From Pelecanus crispus (taxonomy: Eukaryota > Chordata > Aves > Pelecaniformes > Pelecanidae), in NCBI RefSeq assembly GCF_030463565.1, contig NC_134648.1, positions 12,193,806 to 12,257,805 on the forward strand: a stretch of DNA of 64,000 bases, written 5' to 3'. Shown here piece after piece: positions 13,201 through 22,925 of the stretch; positions within the stretch are counted from its first letter, which is position 1, and the number at the start of each line of letters is the position of its first letter. The notes below the pieces were generated by a model. That model made no database searches. It had not been told where the DNA came from and saw only the letters and a list, made by a program, of their open reading frames with translations. A program made the position numbers and the translations under genes.

Positions 13201-16200
13201 AAGCTCTGAGCTAGAAAAATCAAATCATTTATGGATTTTTCTCTTTATTCAGCCCACTTGAACCACCTACTGATGGAAGGCCTGGAGGTCACAGGTTGTC
13301 ATAAAGCTGAATGTGAGATTATTTGAAATGAATCTCATCAAGTTGACTTAGATTCATATAAAACTGTGGTATATTCCTTTACCCCACCTAAGCTCATCTT
13401 TCTACAGAGCTTTCTGAGTTCATCTTTCTTTTTTCAACTTTCTATTTTTGTCAGTCCGAACTATCTAGTTGCAGAGAACTTGAAGGATTACGTAATGAGT
13501 TGTATTTTGAAGAAGCCTCACAACTAATTGGTAACAGTCAAGCATGCTCTATCAGGATGTGGGCTATGTCTGTTGCTTGCTTCTCAAAATACTTCTTCAG
13601 CTAGGATCTGTTCACTGATTTGAGAAGCTTGCCAGAAGAAAATGCCAAATGCTTCAAAGATCCTGAAGAATGCATATTAGCTGCCTGTGATAGGATCCAT
13701 TTGGCTGCATGTCTGAAGGGGGAACGTCTGTCTGATAGTAACTGTGTTCCTCTGAGACAGTCAAGTCACGCACCTCTGTTATTTTGGCTTGAAGAGATCT
13801 CTGCAGTCAGAAGCTGGGCTCTAGCTGGAGAGGTGAATGATACCAAGGTTACTTCAGCTCTTAGACCATTAACACTAGCACAGGAAGGGGCAGAGTATGG
13901 GAGCTGTGTGCTGACCTGAAAATGAAATGCGTGGATGTTCTCACTTGATTTGCTTACTCTGCCATAAGTGTGGTTTTAATGCTTTTTTTAGTATGGCACT
14001 GTTCTTGGGCACTGTTAAACATAGTGCATATGCCCATCAGCATAATTCTAGTTCATTCTCTTCCAATTCTCCTGATTATTTTTCAGGAGGTTATTAAAAA
14101 AAAAAAATTCTGAAAGGAAAACACACCTGCTAGGTGAAGACAGATTATTCAAATGTCAGGAGAGAACCTCCTCCATATGTACTGTAATAAAAGCAAAGAA
14201 ACTTAAAATAGACTTCTGTGACTTGCATAGTAATTGAAATACAGTTTACTAGGGAAGCAGCATTGATGTAACTAAGGAACCTTCCTTGTCTGATGGTCCT
14301 GGCTGAAGAAATGGTATATCAAAGTGCTTCAATTACTGCTTGAAGAGTATAATCTGTGTCAGTTGGATTGAGAACACATTATGCACCCTCTTTCTCACCA
14401 TCTGCCCAACAATCAGTTGAACTTAATCTGCAAGTGCTAGAAAAGCAGCCTTCAGTAACTTGAGAACATGACATTTATCACATTTAATATCTTCTGAAGA
14501 AAATGTCTGCTAATAAAAGGGTGCTGAGTCTAGCACTAAAATAATAATGGGGAAGTTCTTTGGGTTTCTGTCTTCATTTTTATATAAAACCGTCAATGAA
14601 ATGCTATCATCTTGCTTGTCAATGTGTAATTGTCTTTTAATTATTGGCTGCTAAGTAGTCATTTTTCCACATTTACTGGTTTGAAAGGCAAAATCTTTTC
14701 ATAAAGACTTTCCCAGCCTGGAGGAAGTGAAACTGTTTCACTGTCTTAAACTGTAGATGTATCTTAGGTGCATCTTGTGTTCACCACAGTGAATTCATTG
14801 TGTGTTGCCTGATGATGAAATACATGCATAGACTTCAGTCATCACCATATCATAATGTCAAAACCTAGGTATTCCAGCTGATTTAATTTGGAGTGGGAGG
14901 GAAGGATGAGGGAGGAGCCCATGGTGATTTTATAATTGTCAGCTATGGCCATCTTGTGAAGAGTTCAACTTGCCTGAAACCTTCTATGCGAAGCAGCAGC
15001 ACAACACTGCAGGGATGGTTCTTGGGCATAGAAGTCTTTGGGAAGCAGAAGCATGTTCTGTCTCTTGCCTTTCTAAAGCCTGGTGTGGTAACATCCTCTT
15101 TATGACAAAAAACAGGTACATACATTGATCTGGACTCTGAACACTAATAGGGAAGAACTAAAGGGATTGGCATGAGAGGTGTGTTGATGAGGCAATGTTT
15201 GAAGATTTGATTCATCAAGCGTTGGATGTTGTATGAATGAGGCACCTGTTCATCTCCCGAGATGCTGGCTCCCTCATGCAAAGGTCCCAGTGTGCTCCCA
15301 TAGTTCTCCTGTGATTGAACAGATGTATAACACAGGTCTGCACTCAGCATAGCATAGTGTAACGTGGTAACAGAAAGCAGACGGGAACTGATGGTAAGAG
15401 CAGTCATCAGCCTAAGTGGTGGGCACACTCTTCCGCTTTACAAGCGTGCTGTGTTACCTGTAGTATACTTACACGGTTAATGCCATCCTGGGCTTAACTG
15501 AGTTTTTTGGTTTAGGGTTTTTTTTTTAATTTTATTTCAGCAGATAACTTCCAAATATTTTCTGTAAGCTAGTTTTTCTTTGGCATTTTCTTTCACAAAT
15601 GAAAACTAAGCCTTGATGGCTAGGATCAGATTCCCTTAGATACATAGACACAAAATGAGATCCTAGAAGGTGGGGAAGTCATGCTATGCTATCCCATTAG
15701 TGTGTGAAAGGAAGGTATTTCAAAGACTTTTTCTATTAAAATTTACAGAAGAAAAGTCCAGGTTTTTTTGCTAAAATCTTAATAAGCTGACAACACTAAC
15801 CTGTCAAATCCTGAAATTATTTTAATGAGAACTTAGTTGACAATGAACAAACATTCCATGTGGTGATCAGTGCTTTTACAAGTCCTTCACCAAGACTAGC
15901 AGTGCGCTTCTACTGATGCTGGATCCAACTGCAAACATTGCTATAAACTTCAAGCTCTTCAAGACTTTCAGGTGACTTTTTTCCTGGAAAACGCTTGGAC
16001 TCTTGATGAGAGGATTTTTAGTGCATAATATGGAGGACAGGCTTAGCTACATTAAAAGCAATTGATTCTACTGCGAAAATTTCAAAACATAGTATCTGCT
16101 GCTGACTTTGAGCAATCTATGAAGTTTTCTTTTTAAAAAATATTAAATAATGTTCTTGCCAACTGTTTGGAACTTCATGATATTGACTCATGCTTCATCA

Positions 16201-16531
16201 GCTTCTCAGTATTCGAGTGAACTTTGTGGCTAGTTTTGGCTTGTTCTTTTTCTGTTTAGAACTGCATATGCAATGGTGAAAAGACATCTGTAAAGTTAAT
16301 AACCCTGAAAGAAAGGGTGGCTTTCAGCAGCTCATGTTAAAATGTGCCGAAGGGCTCACCAAACGTTAGCTGTTAAGCCATGGTATCTGAAAATTCTTAC
16401 TTTGTTGTAGGCTGAAAACACAAAGCAACCCGTCTCTGTTGGATCTGAGACAGAGCCAACACATAGTAATGGGTCAACCTTTCCCGTATTCTCTGCCTAC
16501 ATCAGCACTGAAGTAATCTAAATGTACATGA

Positions 16532-16552
16532 ATGCACGTGCATGCACATGCA
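16532..16552. other. 21-nt alternating purine-pyrimidine tract with palindromic E-box
   Basis: Bases alternate purine and pyrimidine without interruption. The first twelve, ATGCACGTGCAT (16532-16543), form a perfect palindrome centred on the E-box CACGTG, bound by bHLH factors of the MYC, USF and CLOCK type. Alternating tracts of this kind can adopt Z-DNA. No function is shown. Confidence 0.5.
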
Positions 16553-16738
16553 GGTAACGAGTCTGTACCATGGGTCTGTGGTGAGCACACGTATGTTAAC
16601 TGGAGCTACTGAAGTCTTCCCCTGCACAACAGGAAATTTTCTCTTACAGAGATTCTCTTCCCATAGCAATTTTTGCTTGTGTTATTACAGGTCATCTCTA
16701 TCGCAGTGACTACACAATATGGAAAAAAGACAGTGTAA

Positions 16739-16754
16739 TTTTTTTTTTTTTTTC
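16739..16754. repeat. poly-T run
   Basis: A thymine homopolymer of about 15 bases in otherwise unique DNA. It could be length-polymorphic. It is not next to a recognisable retroposed body. Confidence 0.8.
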
Positions 16755-17082
16755 TGAACCTGAGATTCTTGTTAAATGTCCTCTGGGTTGTTTTGGCTAT
16801 GAACCCTATCAAAAATGAACTGTGGAGGGAAGGGGAGGGGGTAGTCTTAACATCAATATTGAGAGAAATCTAACTTGAGTGAAATCTAATTTGAGATGTT
16901 TATTTTCCTATTGCTTTTAAAAAAGAAGGGCAAAGTTTCTGTTGCAAGTAAAGAGAACTGAGTTGAGCTATGCTGATTTGTGGTTAGAGTCAGTCTTTAC
17001 TGCATGCATAAAATTAGTTCAAGGAACAAAAACCTGGATATTCCCTATCCTTTGGACCTGTTCTACAGTGTACATGGGCACT

Positions 17083-17186
17083 CAAACCACAAATATTCTT
17101 CATGGCAAACAAAAGCAAGAATGAGTGCTTTGTTCAAACCACAAATATTCTTCATGGCAAACAAAAGCAAGAATGAGTGCTTTGTT
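17083..17186 (+). repeat. perfect tandem duplication, 2 x 52 bp
   Basis: The 52-base unit from caaaccac to gctttgtt (17083-17134) is repeated immediately and identically at 17135-17186. There are no mismatches between copies. The unit is unique-looking DNA rather than simple sequence, so this is a recent duplication, a young minisatellite or possibly an assembly artefact. Confidence 0.95.
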
Positions 17187-18422
17187 GCCTGAATGTGTAG
17201 AATACCAAATACTACAAAAGCTAGGGAAAGGTAGTTTTCATTTTGTAAGTAACTTTGATCTAGTCATATGTTTTTCCTGTTCTAATTACTTTTCTAAATC
17301 ATTTTTTGGTTGTTTGTTTGACGGGGAGTAATAGCCACAGAAGGCACGCTTTAGTGTCATGAAAGAAACATAGTACGTAAAAAGGTAAGAGTCATGGTTT
17401 CAATCTATGTATGACACTATAGGCTCGATCTGAAAGGGCATTCCATTAAAATAGGTTCTTGGTGTTTCTGAGCAATCTCAGGTTTCACACTATTGCAATT
17501 CTCTAACTGTCAGACAATCCTATTAGTCTGAAATAAGAAAACTTTCTATTTCCAGCTACAACTAGGAGAGAAAAGTAGCAACATTTACAGGCAGTGTTAC
17601 ATGGATTTCGTGTTTACATGTGGTTAGTGGAAACTGCCCTCTGGGAAAGATAGTACTACAAGATGAAGACTTTTCTTGTAACCAGTGAAGGACAAACATG
17701 TAACTCTTGGATTCCTCAATAGTACTTTTGCAGCTTAGTGATTGCAGAATCCCTTTCTTCATACTTGAGCTGTCAGCTAAATAAGTTTGGAAAAATTCTT
17801 TTATTTAATAGATGCAATAAAATTTACTGTCCATTAAGTTTCTTTATGAATGAACTCTGCTTCACTCAGAGAAAACTATGTAAATATACACCCTCTAATT
17901 TACAGTCTTGCCAAATCTTTCATGTTCCAACCCAACCAGCTTCAACCAGTTAATGAAATTATTGGTCTCTGATGCAGATTCATTGTTAGCCTTCGGAAAG
18001 AAAGCAGTCTAGTGAAAGCTCAGCAAACCGAACAGCAGTGATGCATGAATTAGTGTGTTAAGCCTCCTTTAGCCTCCATCTGTATTCTCTTTCAGCTCTG
18101 CTAGATAAGTATCTACGAGAATAAAAAATGCAGCTTTTGGCAATGTCATCTTGCAAAATTTTCAGTAGGGGTTCTAGATGCTGCTGCCAGTGACACAAGT
18201 TAGAAAGTGCATTCATAGCAACTTCAGTGGTTCTTATATTCAATAATGAAAGTAGAGACTGCGAGTGCAGAATTTGAGAAGTTTTCCATTGGGTTGTTCT
18301 TCTTTTTTGTTTTTTTTTTTTTTTAATTGCCTCCACTTGGCACAGTAATTGCTATAGTTAGGTTTTATCTGATTTAACTGCCTACTGGAACTATTAAAAC
18401 TCCTTAAACACTGGAGGAATTT

Positions 18423-18443
18423 GGGGGGGGGGGGGGGGGGGGG
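18423..18443. repeat. 21-base poly-G run
   Basis: Twenty-one consecutive guanines are followed by GAAGGCGGGC. Such a run can form G-quadruplex structures and is prone to slippage and sequencing error, so the exact length is uncertain. It lies in intergenic DNA with no obvious promoter context. Confidence 0.9.
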
Positions 18444-20755
18444 AAGGCGGGCAGTGTGTGGACAAAGGAAGGAGAGAGAGGAGCAGATGAAGATTTTAAG
18501 GTAATGTTCTTCTTTTTGAAGGAAACTGAAAATGGAAACCTTAAGCACGATTTCTTTGCCAATGCTAAACTTTAGCTAAGTTTTAGGTGCCGGAACTCTT
18601 TTCTCCATAAGAATTACTCCAATAAGATAGATATATGGTACAGTAATATTGTTTAATGTTAAGTGGGTCACAGTCAAAGATTTATTTATGTAACAGGAAA
18701 TAGTTGAGTCATGGTTCTTTACATATGTGAGGCTATTGAGCCGTCTATGGTAGGTGATGGAAACTTCATTGTTAATGTATTAAAAAAAGTAGTGTTCACA
18801 AATATGTCAGAATATTGGGTGGTATAATTGGTCTGAAATACTTACTATGATCTCTGCAATTTGGATTTCTGCTGGTGTCCTTCCACCCTCCATTAAAGCT
18901 CACAAACAGAGGGGGAACATGTCCACTAGTTAAGGTCAGTATGGTCCATTCAGGTTAACAAGGCTGTGTCAGCCTTCAGAATTGTTGCTGAAGAATTTTA
19001 CCTCTCTCTCTGCTGTTCCACATTTTTTTGAAACATACCCACCTAGTGGCATTGAGGGACAATAGTAAACAACGCATAAAACATCTGTTCATGCCATAGG
19101 ATGGATTTGCCAAGAGCAATAGCAGTTGCAGTTAGTAAGGTTTTTCCAATATGCCATGACTGTTGTCATAAAATAGCGTGGTCTCTCCTTCCGCCTCAAA
19201 AAAAGAAAGGAAAAAAAATGCTTAACAACTCTGCCCTTCTTTTCCCCCACCAGTATAGTCAAGGCAAACCCCTTCTAGCTCTGTTCAAGTAGTTATGCTC
19301 ACTGGAGGATTCAAACAAATTTGAGCTAAACTTCACTGCTTTGTGGCTCTGAATATTCCAGTCTGGAGTGAATCTTGCATAATGTGCACCTGCATGGTCT
19401 GTAAGAGGTTCTTCTCTTGATCTTGATGCCATCTCTCTCTCAAATGTTGTAGTTGGTGCTTCTTAATTGCTCTCCTGCTTATTAACAAAGTGGATTTTTT
19501 TTTTTCTTCCTTCTTAATGAGAGTCTTGCTCTAGGAATTCCCGATCTCTTCCTATAGCAATCTTTATAGCTCTATAAATACCTTGGGTCTTTGTTTTTTT
19601 GCCTGTAGACCTCAGTAAAGCCTTTCTCTTGTAGGGATACATTTTTCCTCAGCGCTTCTTGAGATAGGGCCATTTAGCAAGGGGTTTGTATATTTTCCTA
19701 CTGCAGCATCAACTTCAATGCTCCCTGAATTCCTGTCTAAAATCTGGAAGAGTTTGCCCTCTTTTTTCTTTCGTCTAGTTGTAAGCTGTCTTAAGGAAGT
19801 CTTATTCTTGTGCCCTGACGCTATATAATGCTCCTTCTCTAAGTCAATAGCAGAAACTAAACTGAGCTGTTTGAGCCTCTGCTGCTGAGGGAGAGGAGCC
19901 TGCTTTGTTGATCAAAGCAGTAACGAGGATCATTAATCTCTCTGTGTGGCAGTGCCATCTTAGGGAAGGACAGACCAACACACAGACTAGGGAGGGTTTT
20001 ACCTTAGTTATCTGATCCAGATCCCTTGCTTGCCTATTAAGTAACAAGCATAGGTATGGGGGAACACTACTGCCTGAGTGACCCCTTCTGTGGATTGTGA
20101 GTGGCTGTATTGTTATAAGAGAAGCTCTAATTCAGCTCCTTGTCCAATAAACAAAACAAGGAAATAAACTTTATTTAACCTAATCAAACTCCAGCTGCAG
20201 AACAAGATGTATTCAACTTTGTAATGTTCTCAACACAGAAACAGTGCAAGAACTTTGCATCCTATCTGATATGAAAGATACTCTATTTCTAGTTCATGAA
20301 GGTGGATATGAATCGTGTGACATCTTTTGTCTTGATTTAGGGTATCTATTAAAGGTGGCTTAAAGGTTGAAAGTAAATGTTTCCATTATTTTCGAAAAGC
20401 TTAGTTTTGAGATACAGGAAAAGAGTGGGGTTTTTTTTCTTTTTGTGGTGGTGGTGTTTTGGTTTTGTTTTTAAAAATGTGATAGACTTACTACAGTTTC
20501 AAAAAGTCTTGTTAATATCCTACAGGGTTGTGAACCTAATCTTGGGTTAGTTTTTCCAAACTAGTCCACAGATTCTTTCCTCTTTATTGCAAACAAGTAT
20601 GTCCTTTAACTGACTGATTTCTTTTTATTTCACTGTAAGAATGTCAAACAGTTTAGAAGTAATAGAGCATAAATGTACAGCATCAGAAGTACCACTTAAC
20701 TGGAAAAAACTCTAAGTTAGCATGGTGGTAATCAAACCATATGTTGGTTTTGTTT

Positions 20756-20766
20756 GGGGGGGGGGG
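20756..20766. repeat. 11-base poly-G run in GT-rich tract
   Basis: Eleven guanines are followed by GT-rich low-complexity sequence and a poly-T run up to about 20796. The same flavour occurs at 20420-20475 (GGTGGTGGTG and TTTTGGTTTTG). It is simple sequence with no gene content. Confidence 0.8.
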
Positions 20767-21190
20767 TGTTTGTTTTTTTGGTTGTTTTTTTTTTTAAAGG
20801 AATGCTTTCTGTGGAAAAGCTTGGGGGAAAAAAACACCCCTATACCTAGTTTTTAGGCAAAGGCTTTAAAATCAGATTTGAGACTAATGGTTTTCATCTT
20901 TGTTGAAATTGTCCCAGGGAAGAAACAAATACTTCTCAATGAGCTATTAATTGTATTTGTGCTGCATGTTGCCTAAAGTTAATGGCTTTAAAGAAATAAT
21001 GTAGTTATTTTAGTCATATTTGAGTTTCTTGTCTCCTTTTTTAAAAAAAAAAAATGATTTGAATAAATTAGTATCTTCTGAACAGTAGATATGAATTAGT
21101 TTGAAAGATTTTCTGCTCTCTATTGTCCAAAGCAGTAATATTATCTAGCCTTTGATCAACAAATGATATTTTGTCTCTCTGTGACAGTGC

Positions 21191-21195
21191 TAATG
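21191..21195. repeat. target-site duplication TAATG (left, outer LTR)
   Basis: TAATG directly precedes the TGTACTGGG terminus at 21196 and is repeated at 22921-22925, directly after the CCACCACA terminus. A five-base duplication is typical of ERVL-type integration. Confidence 0.85.
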
Positions 21196-21375
21196 TGTAC
21201 TGGGTTTGCGTGGCAAGGTTTTGGGAGCTGGGAGGCTACAGGGGTGGCTTCTGTGAGAAGCTGCTAGAAGCTTCCCCCGTGCCCCATAGAGCCAATGCCA
21301 GCCGGCTCCAAGACGGACCCACTGCTGGCCAAGGCTGAGCCCATCAGCAGTGGTGGTAGCGCCTATGGGATAATG

Positions 21376-21382
21376 TATTTAA
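21376..21382 (+). promoter_or_regulatory. TATA-like box of outer LTR
   Basis: TATTTAA, followed by AGAAGGGGGG, lies about 180 bp inside the LTR, where a U3/R promoter would be expected. With the downstream AATAAA it sets the LTR orientation as plus. Confidence 0.6.
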
Positions 21383-21599
21383 GAAGGGGGGAAGAAAAAC
21401 CTGCACAACTGCAGCCAGAGGGAGGAGTGAGAATATGTGAGAGGAAGGGCTCTGCAGCTGCCCAGGTGAGTGCAGGAGGAGGGCAGGAGGTGCTCCAGGC
21501 ACGGAGCAGAGATTCCCCTGCAGCCCCTGGTGCAGCCCCTGCTGAGGCAGCTGTGCCCCTGCAGCCATGCAGGCCCCCGGGGGAGCAGAGATCCCCCTG

Positions 21600-21835
21600 C
21601 CCCTGGGGAGGAGCCCACGCCGGAGCAGGGGGATGTGCCCCAAGGAGGCTGGGAGCCCGGGGGAAGCCCGCGCTGGAGCAGGCTCCTGGCAGGGCCTGTG
21701 GAGCCGTGGGGAGAGAGGAGCCCAGGCTGGAGCAGGTTTGCTGGCAGGAGCTGTGACTCCGCGGGGGACCCACGCTGGAGCAGGCTGCTCCTGAAGGGCT
21801 GCACCCCGTGGAGGGGACCCACGCTGGAGCAGTTG
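21600..21835 (+). repeat. degenerate tandem array, period about 50 bp, inside outer LTR
   Basis: Copies of a GCTGGAGCAGG core, usually preceded by CCCACG, recur near 21614, 21675, 21724, 21771 and 21822. A further copy at about 22491 lies beyond the inserted LTR. The inner LTR therefore landed inside this array and split it. It creates the multi-frame openness of this segment. Confidence 0.75.
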
Positions 21836-21860
21836 GGGAAGAGCTGCAGCCCGTGGGAAG

Positions 21861-21865
21861 GACCC
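21861..21865. repeat. target-site duplication GACCC (left, inner LTR)
   Basis: GACCC directly precedes the TGTCCTGG terminus of the inner LTR and recurs at 22440-22444 directly after its ACGACA terminus. Five bases, exact. Confidence 0.9.
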
Positions 21866-22137
21866 TGTCCTGGTTTCAGCTGGGATAGAGTTAATTTTCT
21901 TCCTAGTAGCAGGCATAGTGCTGTGTATTGGATTTAGTAGGAGAAGAATGCTGATAACACGCTGATGTTTTTAGTTGTTGCTGAGTACTGCTTATGCTAG
22001 TCAAGGACTTTTCAGCTTCATGCTTCATGCTCTGCCAGGCGCACAAGAAACTGGGAGGGGGCACAGCCAGAATAGTTGATCCAAACTGCCCCAAGGGCTA
22101 TTCCATACCATATGGCGTCATGCTCAGTATAGAAACT

Positions 22138-22147
22138 GGGGGGGGGG
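22138..22147. repeat. 10-base poly-G run within inner LTR
   Basis: Ten guanines follow AAACT, close downstream of the TATA-like box. The run is expected to vary between copies. Confidence 0.7.
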
Positions 22148-22302
22148 TTGGCCAGGAAGCAGCCATCGCTGCTCGGGAACTGTCTGGGTATCGGTCGGCG
22201 GGTGGTGAGCAATTGCATTGTGCATCACTTGCTTCGTATATCATTATCATTATCATTATTATACTGTTACTATTAGCATTACTATTTTACTTTATTTCAA
22301 TT

Positions 22303-22308
22303 ATTAAA
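22303..22308 (+). terminator. polyadenylation signal ATTAAA of inner LTR
   Basis: ATTAAA lies about 130 bp before the 3' end of the inner LTR, as expected for the R/U5 region. It could in principle end transcripts entering from upstream. Confidence 0.5.
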
Positions 22309-22439
22309 CTGTTCCTATCTCAACCCAGGAGTGTTTCTCACTCTTATTCCTCCAATTCTCTCCCCCATCCCATCAGGGTAGGGGAAGTGAGCGAGCGGCT
22401 GCGTGGTGCTTAGTTGCTGCCTGGGGCTAAACCACGACA

Positions 22440-22444
22440 GACCC
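22440..22444. repeat. target-site duplication GACCC (right, inner LTR)
   Basis: This exact copy of 21861-21865 directly follows the inner LTR. The outer LTR resumes here with ACAGTGGAG. Confidence 0.9.
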
Positions 22445-22729
22445 ACAGTGGAGAAGTTCCTGGAGGACTGTCTCCCATGGGAGGGACCCCATGCTGGAGC
22501 AGGGGAAGAGTGTGAGGAGTCCTCCCCCTGAGGAGGAAGGAGCAGCAGAGGCAACACATGATGAACTGACCCCAACCCCTGCTCCCTGTCCCCCTGCACT
22601 GCTCGGGGGGAAGGAGGTAGAGAAAATCAGGAGTGAAGTTAAGCCTGGGAAGAAGGGAGGGGTAGGGGCAGAAAGCGTTTTAAGATTTAGGTTTTATTTT
22701 CTCATTATCGTACTCTCATTTTGATTGGT

Positions 22730-22735
22730 AATAAA
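22730..22735 (+). terminator. polyadenylation signal AATAAA of outer LTR
   Basis: AATAAA followed by TTAAACTG lies about 190 bp before the end of the outer LTR, downstream of the TATA-like box in the same orientation. Confidence 0.55.
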
Positions 22736-22920
22736 TTAAACTGATTTTCCTCAAGTTAAGTCTGTTTTGCCCATGACAGTAATTGCTGAGTGATCTTCCT
22801 GTCCTTATCTTGACCCACGAGCCTTTCATTATATTTTCTTTCCCCTGTCCAGCTGAGGAGAGGGAGTGATAGAGTGGCTTTGGTGGGCACCTGGCATCCA
22901 GCCAGGATCAACCCACCACA

Positions 22921-22925
22921 TAATG
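22921..22925. repeat. target-site duplication TAATG (right, outer LTR)
   Basis: This exact copy of 21191-21195 directly follows the CCACCACA end of the outer LTR. Confidence 0.85.

Larger units (their letters stand above)
7216..21190. other. intergenic, no gene seen
   Basis: About 14 kb of AT-rich sequence with only scattered short open frames. The longest (13620-13919, 99 codons, no ATG start) has no recognisable domain. Named items inside are the 60-bp duplicate pair near 8738 and 10190, an E-box palindrome at 16532, the 52-bp tandem duplication at 17083, and homopolymers at 18423 and 20756. No RNA gene or splice-supported exon was recognised. Confidence 0.6.
21866..22439 (+). mobile_element. 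inner solo LTR (574 bp, ERVL-like) nested in the outer LTR
   Basis: The element begins TGTCCTGGTTTCAGC and ends AACCACGACA, with TGTC/GACA inverted ends and exact GACCC duplications. A degenerate TATA box, TATAGAAA, lies at 22128-22135 and a polyadenylation signal ATTAAA at 22303-22308, so it is in plus orientation. A GGTGGTGAGCAATTGC stretch near 22200 and an (ATC)/(ATT)-rich patch at 22238-22262 lie between them. No internal retroviral sequence is present. I recognise the sequence as a type of LTR common in bird genomes but cannot name the family without a library. It is younger than the LTR it interrupts. Confidence 0.9.
21196..22920 (+). mobile_element. outer solo LTR (ERVL-like), interrupted by a second LTR
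   Basis: The element begins TGTACTGGG, ends CCACCACA (TG...CA ends), and is bounded by TAATG duplications. Without the insertion and its extra duplication copy it is about 1146 bp. Orientation follows from a TATA-like TATTTAA at 21376-21382 upstream of a polyadenylation signal AATAAA at 22730-22735. Its middle has a roughly 50-bp degenerate tandem array with a repeated GCTGGAGCAGG core. No primer-binding site, gag or pol sequence is present, so it reads as a solo LTR left by recombination. Several long open frames here (21295-21937 on both strands) arise from the GC-rich array and are not genes. Family naming needs a repeat library. Confidence 0.85.

Noticed and set aside
13620..13919. 99-codon plus frame
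   Set aside because: Starts at TTG rather than ATG, has no recognisable motif and no splice or promoter context.
17083..17186. CRISPR-like repeat arrangement
   Set aside because: Only two directly abutting identical copies with no spacers, in vertebrate DNA. A tandem duplication.
21295..21937. Set of 75-190-codon frames on both strands in the LTR region
   Set aside because: Products of the tandem GC-rich array inside the outer LTR. All frames are open together and none resembles a retroviral protein.
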